Below are positions 9,803 to 21,800 of a stretch of DNA of 64,000 nucleotides, piece by piece. Made by a program: the position numbers and the translations under genes. Source of the stretch: Endomychus coccineus. Lineage: Eukaryota > Arthropoda > Insecta > Coleoptera > Endomychidae. Every line of letters starts with the position of its first letter. Within the stretch, counting starts at the first letter, position 1. The notes beneath the pieces were generated by a model that did not search any database, was not told the origin of the DNA, and saw only the letters and a program-made list of their open reading frames with translations. The stretch lies in assembly GCA_958510875.1 (NCBI GenBank), contig OY294067.1, forward strand, positions 260,277,736-260,341,735. Direction: 5' to 3'.

Positions 9803-12800
9803 ATGACACCAAAACTTTATATGACAGAAATCAGTCCCTCTGTAAGGGCTGTTCTTCTTACAGCAAGGGCACTACAAGTTACATTGGATTTGCGAGAAGT
9901 TGATTTGTTCAACAAGGAACAACTTTCTCCAGCGTTTTTGAAGGTTGGTATCCCCTAATGTTTATTCTAATTTTAATACTGATTCTTGAGCTGGGTGCAG
10001 ATGTCTGTAAAAATTTAGGAAAAATACTGACATTTGATATTTGTCTTTTTGTTCGTTGCGGCTTCATGTGACACATATTCGAATATAAGGCTTAATGAAT
10101 CGGAAACGTATAGACCTATCCCCTCAATTCTATATTTTTGAATATCTCTATTACAAAGAATTGAAATTGACGATTTCTTTCAAACAAAAATTTCAAAATG
10201 TTCTACGTATAACCATTTTGATAATTTCATATCCCTAAAAGTACTGCCACCGACCCCGAAGAATCTATTGTCTCTCTTTTTATTAGCAAATATGATAAAA
10301 TGGGAGAGAATCATCCCACCAACCATGCCTACCATGTCTCGCCGAGCACGTAGGAAGCTCTTCGCCGCTGTGTTGAATGTCCATGTCTGCTTTTTGGCAG
10401 CAATTCACGACAATGAAAAACTTGAACTACGAAAACTCAAAATTCACTTTGCTGACATTTTGCAGGATGCGTGTTTTTCTGTAATTCTGAAATTGAGAAA
10501 AATTGAATTTCACTCCATAGTATCTAAAGGTTGAACATTATATAGAATCATTCTTTTGTTTATATAATAAGTGAAGAATCACTTTGCTGACATTAGTCTG
10601 TAGCCAAAGTTCCGACTCGGAGCTTGGAGGAAAAAGCGACCAAATTTGGCTGTATTTGTAAGCGTATTTTATTGTAAGTTCGGTAAGTTATTTGTTCTTA
10701 AAATGTTCGCTAGTCTGTAAATTCTACATTCGACTTTGCTAACATTTTTTTTGTTCAACCTCCTTACTACTCTCCTTTTTATTTAAGCCCTTGATTAATT
10801 ATATTTACTAGAAATTTCGTCATTGTTAAAAAGAGTCATATAACTCCTATAATGTGATTATATTTTACAAAAGTTATTTTTAGTCATCCCCACCCCATTT
10901 TATTTGAAATTTCTTGAAACTACACTTCTTCTTTTTTACTGAGGTCAGATTAACCTTCTAAAACAATCAATGATGCCTAGAAATCCCCTTAGTGTTTTTA
11001 GGTTGGTTGGTTATTCATAATCCCTTATACTATAAGTCTATCCTCATGCTCATTTCTAATCTTGATTCTGATTCTGTTAATTTATAACCCAAAAAGTTCA
11101 TTTCTGTTTGTTAAATTTTGTATTTTTCTACATTAATTTTGAAAGCAGCTTTCTCTAACTCTCTAAGTACTATTTCTATAAGATTTATATGTTCTTCTTC
11201 ATTCTCCGAATATATCAATATATCGTTTATATAGTGCACCGAAAATTTCCCATATTAATTTGGTCAAATGTTTTGGTATCCAGTGGTATCGCTAGAGATT
11301 CTCCATATTTTTCAATAGATGTCTTCCATATATGTTACATATAGGCAAGCGTGTCTTGTGTTGTTCTCTGATGACGAAAGCCATATTGTCGGCCATTCAC
11401 GATTTTAAGCTGTCTATATATTGGATGAGTTCTATGTTGATTGGTTTCTTCATTACTTTAGAAATTACAGTGGGTCCATAATTATTAGAAAGGGTATTCT
11501 TTCCTTTATTTGCAATTGGTTTAACTCTAGCTGTCTTCCCGCTGGAAGGAAACACACTAAATTTGTAGGAAAGGGCACACAACCTGTAAAAACTGGTGTT
11601 AATTCTGGGGCACATTCATTAAGAATAACAGGCCAAATTCCATCTGGCCCTATAGCCTTTTCGATATTGAGTTCAAGCAGAATGCGAACTTTCAGACGTA
11701 TGACTGACTATCGATGGCAACAATTCTAGGAACGTCCTTCCTTTGTAGATCCGAAGTGGAGAAACGTTACAGAAGAGAGGTTATCTTTTTCTTGTGGGGA
11801 TGATGATGATTTGCTTAAATGGGGTCTTCAGATTCAAAACATACGCTTCTCCAAGGAATCTCGGAGAAAAACATACGAAGACCATCCCAGTCGGAATTCT
11901 AAATGCCAAATTGTGCTTGGACGTTGAGCTGGTTCGTGAATTGATATAGGAAGGGACAGGTCATGAAGAGAAGTAAAAGGTCAGAGTTTCCCAATGACGC
12001 CAAAACTTTTACTTCGTTGTTAGTGAAGAGTTAGTCAAACGTATTGGCATAATGAATGATAGTTGTTGTCAGGGATCCGTGTAATTCAACTGTGATTCGG
12101 GAGCAAAATATTATCTTATCAAATTTTTCGCATCAAGGAATTGAACAAGGTACCTGAACTTACTCAGTAAGCCTCTCAATGTAATCATTCTAGATGTGGA
12201 GGGTCCCATCTGAAATGTCGATTGATATTCCCAGATATGTTCACCAATCTTCTTTAGTTATACTCAGTTTGCGGTCCACTATGAGAAGTTGTAGATTGGC
12301 TAAGTGATTGGAATAAGAAGTGAAAGGACCTTTTTTTATAATTCACAGTTAAGCATGTTGAAGTCAAACTAGTCACAGATTCGTTCCAAGTTTGGTCTGC
12401 TTCTGATTTTAGATTTGCCATATTTCACTCTTGTAGAAAATGGCCAATCATCTGCGAAACGGAGTTTACATTCTGATCTAAAGGTCATAAGGCTCTTCAC
12501 GTATTTTGTGAATAAAAGTGGTACCAGCACCGTTCCTTGTGGGAGTGATTTCTTGAACTTTCTCGAACTACTTCTAATGCCTCCAATGTCGACCATTTGA
12601 TCTGACAAGTACCCCTTCAGTCAGTACACATACCCCTCTTATGCCACAGGATTGTATATTCTGTGGTAGACATTCATGGCACACGGTATAAAAAGCTTTG
12701 GTAAGTTCCGTTAAAATACATATGAATATATATTTTGATCGAGCATCTTCTGTGTTACGACCTTCTCTGAATCCAAATATAATATCATAGGTTGAATTTA

Positions 12801-15800
12801 TCATAAATTTTATATATTCTTTTCAAGATTTTTTCAAAAATATTGGAAATACTGACAGCAATGAGATCGGACGACATTTTCTAATATTTCCTTACTTCCG
12901 TTTCCTAGATTTAGGCAAACTGGGAATTTACTTTGGTCACAACGTTTATTGCTTATATACTTCAGTGGAGTAGCTATTTGTTCACGTAATTGTTGGACTG
13001 TTTCCGGCCTGCTGATCCAGGTGATTTCGGTTTTAAGTCATTGTGAATGTCAATAGCTTCCTTTTCGTATGTTAGATTCAAATATAGGCTATTCTCCAAA
13101 GTGTCAATGTTCTCGTTAATAGCATTCCATAGGCCGTTAGAAGAGTTCAGACTCTTTTCTTTGATTTTGTCATATATTTTAATTTGGATATCTTTGTAAT
13201 AAAATTTATTTGCAATACCTTCTCGTTTCGTGCGATTTGAACGGAACGTCGGGAACTAAATAATTATGTAGGGACTTACCTTCCTACCTCTAATACTTTA
13301 TACTTTTAGCTTATTTAGAATAGTTTAACGAAATAATAAATAAAACTACTTTGTTTTACTACCACTGACATTTAATATAGTCGTTACTATAATTTCAACA
13401 CTAAACGTGTCATCTTCAGACGAAAAATGAATTTAACAAATATTAAATCTTCTATAAATAGGTTAAAGAAGGATTTCAAACAAATTTTATGGCTATAGGA
13501 AATAGTTCTAGGAAAAACCAGAGAGGGGTAAGGTGATTAGGTAATTCCGTGAGGACATTAGTGGTGCGGGTATATTTACTAACAGACTTTAAATACTAAA
13601 ATCAGGTTATTAATACATTGAAGAGATTACTGTAATATAAATCTAGTTGATCGTTTAGGATCTTATTATCATACATCTTCATTCCTTTGAAAATTTCCAT
13701 TGACTCTAATATATTTAGTTTTGAAGTTTTATTTTGACTATGTAAAATTTGGACATTATTCAAATTAGGAAAGGTATGGCCTGTTTCTAAAATATGATTT
13801 GCAAATGAAGAATCGGTTTTATTATTTTTAAAGGAACGAAAATGTTCTTTATATCTAACTGCTATGTTACGGCAAGATCTACCTATGTAAAAACTATCAC
13901 ACTCTGAACAAGTTAGTTTATAAACTCCGGGTCTTTTAAATTTGTCAGTTTTATCTTTTGCATTGAACAGAATATCAGATAATTTGTTTGGGGGTTTGAA
14001 GCTGATGGTCAGGTTATGATGGGATAAGATGTTTGCAATTTTTTCGCTTATAGGACCAAAATAAGTTAAAGAAACATATTTTAATGAGTTATCTTTGTAT
14101 TTTATAAAGGGATAAATGCTATTGTAAATTAATTTTTGTCTTTTTCTATTTATTAATTTAGAAACTACTTGAGGACCGAAACCGTTATTTGTAGCAATGA
14201 CTTTAATTGTATCTAGTTCTTTACTAAGATTTTCTTGAGATAAGGGAAGGGAAAAGGCTCTATGTATCATTGAATGAAAAGCAGCTAGTCTATGACTATA
14301 GGGGCTATGTGAAGAGGTACAAATTACTGTATCTGTGAAAGTAGGTTTTCTGTAAATGTCGAATGAGATGCTATTATTATGATGTGATAATGTTAAGTCT
14401 AAGAAATTTATTTTGTGATCCTTTTCTGTCCCTAATGTGAATTTTATGTTGGAATAAATATTATTGATGAATGATAAGAAAACATCTAATTGTCTAGGTG
14501 CACCTTTAAAGAGGGCTAAAATATCGTCTACGTATCTGTACCAAAATTGAATATGTTTTTTAGTTACGGCCTTATAAAAAATCACAAAGAGAACGCTCCT
14601 ATTCGCCCGGTAGTATCTTATATCAATAGCCCCACACACAAACTTTCCGAAAAACTTAATTCCTTTTTCAAAAATATGTCTCATTTCAAACCCAAATTTG
14701 CAGTGAAAAACTCTGTTGAACTCGCAAATTCGATAAAAGCAAAAATTATACCTAATACCGGTATGTTGATATCCTTTGATGTTTCTAATATGTTTTCAAA
14801 TATCCCTCCAGTGAATGTCAAAATTTAATCACAAATATCTTAGAAAAGTCACATATTAATCCTTTGATAAAATCAGAAATAGAACAGGCATTTGATTTAT
14901 GCCTCAGTCAAAATTACTGTCAGTTTAATAACAAATTTTATACTCAAAATAACGGATTAGCTATGGGTTCTCCACTTCTCGCAGATATTTTTATGTCTCA
15001 CATAGAAGATACTAGAAAAATCTTGTCTTCCGGATGGATTCCGCGTCACAATAGCTCGACTTGATGCCGACGTTTCGCCAACCATTACAGGTGGTTAACT
15101 TCGTTCAGGCACCTGACCGGCACCGGCACCAGAACAAAGGCAGTGAACTATGTAGCGTGAAGGATTTTTTCTACAATAAATACGGCTACAGAAACCAGTA
15201 GAACCAGTTTCAGTTCAAGCCTCAAGCCTGCCCTGAAGATGCCACCTGTAATGGTTGGCGAAACGTCGGCATCAAGTCGAGCTATTGTGACGCGGAATCC
15301 ATTCGGAAGACAAGATTTTTCAAGATTAGCTGTCCGCGGAAGTCTACTATCCAAGATATAGAAGATACTATAATGAGTTCTGCCATAACTAAAAAACATA
15401 TTCAATTTTGGTACAGATACGTAGACGATATTTTAGTCCTCTTTAAAGGTACACCTAGACAATTAGATGTTTTGTTATCATTCATCAATCATATTCATCC
15501 CAACATAAAATTCACATTAGAGACAGAAAAGGATCACAAAATAAATTTCTTAGACTTAACATTATCACATCATAATAATAGCATCTCATTCGACATTTAC
15601 AGAAAACCTACTTTCACAGATACAGTAATTTGTACCTCTTCACATAGCCCCTATAGTCATAAGCTAGCTGCTTTTCATTCAATGATACATAGAGCCTTTT
15701 CCCTTCCCTTATCTCAAGAAAATCTTAGTAAAGAACTAGATACAATTAAAGTCATTGCTACAAATAACGGTTTCGGTCCTCAAGTAGTTTCTAAATTAAT

Positions 15801-18800
15801 AAATAGAAAAAGACAAAAATTAATTTACAATAGCATTTATCCCTTTATAAAATACAAAGATAACTCATTAAAATATGTTTCTTTAACTTATTTTGGTCCT
15901 ATAAGCGAAAAAATTGCAAATATCTTATCCCATCATAACCTGACCATTAGCTTCAAACCCCCAAACAAATTATCTCATATTCTGTTCAATGCGAAAGATA
16001 AAACTGACAAATTTAAAAGACCCGGAGTTTATAAACTAACTTGTTCAGAGTGTGATAGTTTTTACATAGGTAGATCTTGCCGTAACATAGCAGTTAGATA
16101 TAAAGAACATTTTCGTTCCTTTAAAAATAATAAAACCGATTCTTCATTTGCAAATCATATTTTAGAAACAGGCCATACCTTTCCTAATTTGAATAATGTC
16201 CAAATATAGTCAAGATAAAACTAAATATATTAGAGTCAATGGAAATTTTCAAAGGAATGAAGATGTATGATAATAAGATCCTAAACGATCAACTAGATTT
16301 ATATTACAGTAATCTCTTCAATGTATTAATAACCTGATTTTAGTATTTAAAGTCTGTTAGTAAATATACCCGCACCACTAATGTCCTCACGGAATTACCT
16401 AATCACCTTACCCCTCTCTGGTTTTTCCTAGAACTATTTCCTATAGCCATAAAATTTGTTTGAAATCCTTCTTTAACCTATATATAGTAGATTTAATATT
16501 TGTTAAATTCATTTTTCGTCTGAAGATGACACGTTTAGTGTTGAAACTATAGTAACGACTATATTAAATATCAGTGGTAGTAAAACAAAGTAGTTTTATT
16601 TATTATTTCGTTAAAATGATAAACTATCACAAAGTAACGGCTTCCACAATTGAATTTTTTTTATTTAGAATACCTACTCTTATCTTAGAGATATCTTAGT
16701 CTATCATAGGATCGGTTGGATTATAGAGAAATAACAACTAATAATCTTATTATATATATGCAGTAGAATTTTTTATTTCTTGAAATTTACATTTGGGATA
16801 CAAATTGACATGTCATAATAATAGTATATTTATTGGTATTTACTCACACAATCGTTTAGTAGAAAGGGCAAAAATTACGAAAATAATAGTCTTATAGATA
16901 TTAACAGTAATGTTAATAGTAGATGCATAATTCAAGAAAAATAATACATATTATGCTTCTATTATTTATTTCTCATTCAAATTTTATTATATACATTAAT
17001 TTTCTCAAAGTTTTGCCTAAGCTTACTTTACTTTGTACAAAATCGTCAACACCCTTATTTACACGACAATCTAAGTCACTGTACTTTTTTGCACGCTTTG
17101 GAGTGTTTATATTCAGTTCAGTTTGTTTTACAATAATATCGTAGTAACGTATTTCATCATTAAGTATTTTGAGCAGTTCATAAATATTTGGATGCGCTTT
17201 TCCAACACGATTGTTAAGTCGATGATGATATCCTTCTACCGAATTTGTTGTGCGGTGTAGCTCCTTGTAGCACACCCATATGAATTCATCATCCTCAAGC
17301 CATTGCTCCACAAAATAATCGTTGACCAAGGCATCTTCCCGTGGGAAGATTTCCATTATCAGGAGCCATGCCTCAGGAATGTACTCTTTTGACAAATGTG
17401 CCAGGGCCGCACACATACGAACATGTTCCCTAATCTCTGTATTTTGTTTCTATCCTGTAACCAAACCCAACTCTTGTACTTTTCACCACAGGCATTGATT
17501 GAAATTAAAATTACACCCTTGGATTCTTACTCCCAAAAAAGTTTGTTTGAGAGTGTTTATTGCTGCCCGTTCAAAGTCAATGTGGCCTTTTTCTGGTTTA
17601 AATTTTGTACTTTTTCCCAACAGTGTAAAAAGTCTTGAATATGTGGCTCCTTTTCTGTCCGGTAAAAGCGCATAGATGGCTGGAACAATCCTTGTGCTGA
17701 CATCAGTGCTTCCCAAATCTACGTGTATTGTATACAATTGGTCGAACAGGGAAGAGCAGCTTTTATATGTTCCGTCCATAAAAAATTCTGAGCCTTGGGA
17801 TAGAAGTGTCCTATCAGTGCAAAAAACCAATATTCGATCTTCCTGGCCGTCGTCTATTAGCACAAGGTGTTGCATTGTCTCCAGGATGACGATTTCTTGC
17901 CGTTTCTTAAACTTAAAGATTCAACTCCCAAAGCTTTTTGCCTGCCTCTGTAGAATCTATCTTTGATGCACGAAATGAGAGGAATAAACTAGATAATTTT
18001 TAATCCCCCCGAAACGAGAGGGTTACAGGTAGTTTTTGATTTACGCACAAAACGCGTCGCCCGAAACAAGAAATCACCAATCACTTGTAACTTAAAACTA
18101 TATATATGACTCCAGTCATTATTCTAAAGTCAGGGATGTGTGAAACATGTAGTAGGATATAATTAATAGAATATTCATTATGTTTGATTATTTTATTAAA
18201 CATATTAAACAAATACATATTTAAACAAAATTACAGAAAAAATATGCTATGAAAAAAGATAAATTTCTCACCACTTAGGTTTTTCACAATTAGAACAATA
18301 ACATGTTACACGAGATTAACAAATGTCTTTATTACAACAAGCACACAACATATTTGTCATTTTTAGATGAAAAAATTGACACATCGTACCGCAGCCGTGG
18401 ATGTGCTTGATGCTTCACCTAGACTTTGCTCTTGCACTTTTCTTACAATATTACTTTCTTCTTGATTCCTCGGCATATGTGTTCTAGAAGCTAAGGTTTT
18501 ATAAGTGACATTACAAGTTTTTCCAAAAATATTCTTCTTTTACATAGTTTAATTTTCTTCCCTTCCAGATTTATAGATGTATATATATACGCGGAAATAT
18601 TGCGAATGGCCATTACAGGCCATCTGTTCGTTTTTCAGTTACAGTTGTATGTAGCTACAAATTGATCAAATGTATCTTCAGACCTTTTTGTTTCATTGTA
18701 ATCCATTATAATTGTAGGTTTCTTATCATCGCTGGCACTGATTTCTTTGTCATTATGTAGCGTACTCATAAGAGCAACGTTCATATATTTTTTGGAACAT

Positions 18801-21800
18801 TATTTACAATTATACTATCCTTTGTAAAATAAAATGATGAACTACGTTCTTCTTCATTAATCAATGGTGGAAGTTGAGGTTTGTTTCGCCTTACAGTACC
18901 ACGCAATATTACTTTTCGTTTTAGCAAACGTTGACCTAAATTTTAGCACGTGAAAAAATTGTTACTCTAAGCTTATATGTTACATTGCTCACGATTCTTA
19001 TTCCATTGTTATCGCCTATACTGGGAATGTATTAGACGAAGGTTTTGTTCTCCAAGCTGAACAGTGACAACACCTCTCTTAGTTTCAGACAGCTGTTTCG
19101 TGCTTCTCATAGGCTCGTTAGTGACTTCAGCATCGTACTCAGCGACTCCGAAAACCCCCGAGTAATTGTTCCTGTCTATTTGCGATGAAATTAAGGAAAA
19201 ATGATCAATTTTGTCCAATTAAACTGGCCAATTACCAGCTGGGAAGATCGATTTTGGCAATCTGAGTTTAGAATCGTAATCAGCGACCCCAAAAACCCCC
19301 GAGTGATTTTTCCTGGCTATTTTTGATGAAATTTGAAAAAATGGTCATTTTGTCCAATTAAAGTGGCCAATTCCCAGCTGGGGAGTTCGATTCTGGCCAA
19401 TCTGAGTTCAGAATCGTAATCAGCGACCCCGAAAACCCCCGACTAAATTTTCCCAATAATTAGCCAAAAATTGGTCAGTTTTTCGTTTAAAAAAAAAATT
19501 ACAAATTTGCACATAAAACTAACCGGTAAGCTTTTTTCTAGACGTCATCCCGAATCGAATGCCTTTTGTTTCATCAAAATCTTTCGATTTTCGTAATGAA
19601 ATACCTATTTGACTCGACTAAGACGAATCAACACGCAATATTAACACTATTTTCATGGTGCTCAATAGTCACTGACTATTCAGCTAGTTTGTGAATGTCT
19701 CTGATATAATAAATTAATTGAATTGAATTAATTGGATTCAAGTAATAATCGTCATGAATATAACACGACTTTATTTAATTAGCTACTATTTTGGATGCTG
19801 CTAAATTTCTCTTGTATTTATTAATGTGACTGGACATAATTTTGGCATTAATAATCACGAGAGGAAAGCCCTCGAGCTTTCATCAGATTATTAATGACAA
19901 AATAATGTCTCGTTAAATTATTATAAGATACTGTCCAAATCTAGATACAATCAAAATAGTCGACTATTTATCAAGGTTTAATTATGTTACCCGTGACTAT
20001 TCATCTGACAGCAAAATACACAAAATACATAAGTATAAAACATAGTTGTAAAATACCATCGATGAGCTTGATGAAGGAGTTACCCCATTCAAAATTGATA
20101 TATCATGTAAAAAATCAAACAAATCACCTATGGATTCTGAACCTGTAATCATATAAACAGAATTATAAATTAAGTGTCAAATGAATCGTGATCACGCAAA
20201 TACGTACATCATTAAATAAAAACAAAGAATGTATTTACTAAACGACAGTGATAACCCAACCTTAATCGTTTATCCAACAATAACTATGTTCAATTAATTA
20301 TATGACATAATGATTCCATTGACTTGTTTATCTTACATTCCGTACAAAACATCAACATTTTGGAAATGTTTATCAAGAAAATGCACAACACAACATGTGA
20401 GATTATGCACTGCAGAATGAAACTTGAATTAATTAATCAAATTATTATTGAAATTTATCAATAATTGTTGAAGTCTTACTTCTACTCATTACCAAAAAAC
20501 TAGCGTCCTCGGATTATGATATACTATACTTTGAACTCAGTGGGTACATGGATAGTCAGTTTGGTTAGCTTGGTGTAGTTATTTTCTCCCATTCACGAAT
20601 ATGCCTTCCTTTTTTCCCCTCCAAATTTTAAGGCTTATAACCTGAAATATAAATAAAGTCGCAATACACATACCGAGTGTTGGGCCGAGACCTTCGGCCG
20701 AGGGTTCTGCCACTGATCAGTACACGATAAGAATTACCTGTTAAAAGAACCTCATTCAGTGGCCTTTAAATTTTCACTCGGGTCCCTTGCTGCAACGGTA
20801 CTTTAAGCAAGGAGAAGGCTCCTCTCGCCTCAAGATTGGCTAACCGCACATCTTCACCATGGTCGTGAAAGCCACCTCTAGGTCTTTGATCTTAATATTC
20901 GGTATTCTCATGGAACAATTACGTACAAATTAGGTCAAATTGGATACAGCTACTACATTGGGTGGCCTTACTGGCTAGAAGTTTTTCTAGACGAAGATGT
21001 AGTCCGTCAAATAGTGAACATCTGATTGTTCCTCCAGCAAATTATCTTGAAAAAAGTGTTCAGATATCTAACTGACTGGAAAGTGTATCCATATTGTAAA
21101 AATTGAACACTACTATGGTGATATCACTTTTATTTGTAACTTCCGTTACTCAAATATTTTGAATACCGTCTGAAGATGGCGTAATAACGCTGAAACTCGA
21201 GTAACGGAAGTTACAAATAAAAGTGATATTAAAATAGCAGTGTTCAATTTTTCAATATGGATAAAATTTCGTTTCGCGTAAAAGGTGAAATGGTAGCATT
21301 TTTTGAAAAGTGTATCATCAAACATAGATTTAGATGATGACTCTTTATTTTTGCGTCAATACTCATTATTCTCTGTTAGTTTTTCTAGATAATACATATA
21401 CGTTTTCGTACTAGAAATTCGAAAAACTTATGGAAACAATTATATATAAATTCTCGAATGTTCGAGTAGGTCGTAATAATTTATATTTATTATCTTGATG
21501 CACGTATCTGCTGATCCGACGAATAGACTCCAAGCTCTATTAATATTTTTTGAATATGATTATTTAAAATTATTCGGTTTATTAAATTGAAATTTTAAAT
21601 TTATCGTTCATACCTTCTTTTTCACAGTGCGTGAATCCTCAGTATTAGGTTCTGGTTCACCAGGGCATAATATACATATATCAAAGACATCAGCAGCACC
21701 TTCTTTCCATAATCAATCGAATAATTCAATCAAAACTTTACACAGATAACTCGATATTAAAATATTTTTATATATAATTGTTCTTATACATTTATTATTA

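Larger units (their letters stand above)
14570..16634 (+). mobile_element. Penelope-like element, right (plus) copy, interrupted
   Basis: 5'-truncated PLE. Reading plus: [17 protein letters not shown], then [14 protein letters not shown] (RT motif A), a stop near 14826, [14 protein letters not shown] (motif B). A 343-bp foldback insert follows (15015-15357), then [20 protein letters not shown] (motif C), the connector and a GIY-YIG domain ending with frameshifts near 16205. From 15381 to 16634 it is the reverse complement of the left copy with very few differences. PLEs copy themselves with an RT plus GIY-YIG nuclease. This copy is dead because of the stop, insert and frameshift. Confidence 0.9.

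Noticed and set aside
14547..14828. Independent gene starting [12 protein letters not shown]
   Set aside because: It is the RT part of the 5'-truncated PLE; its first codons are antisense of the other PLE copy.
17396..17966. Plus-strand open frames
   Set aside because: They are antisense shadows of the MULE transposase.
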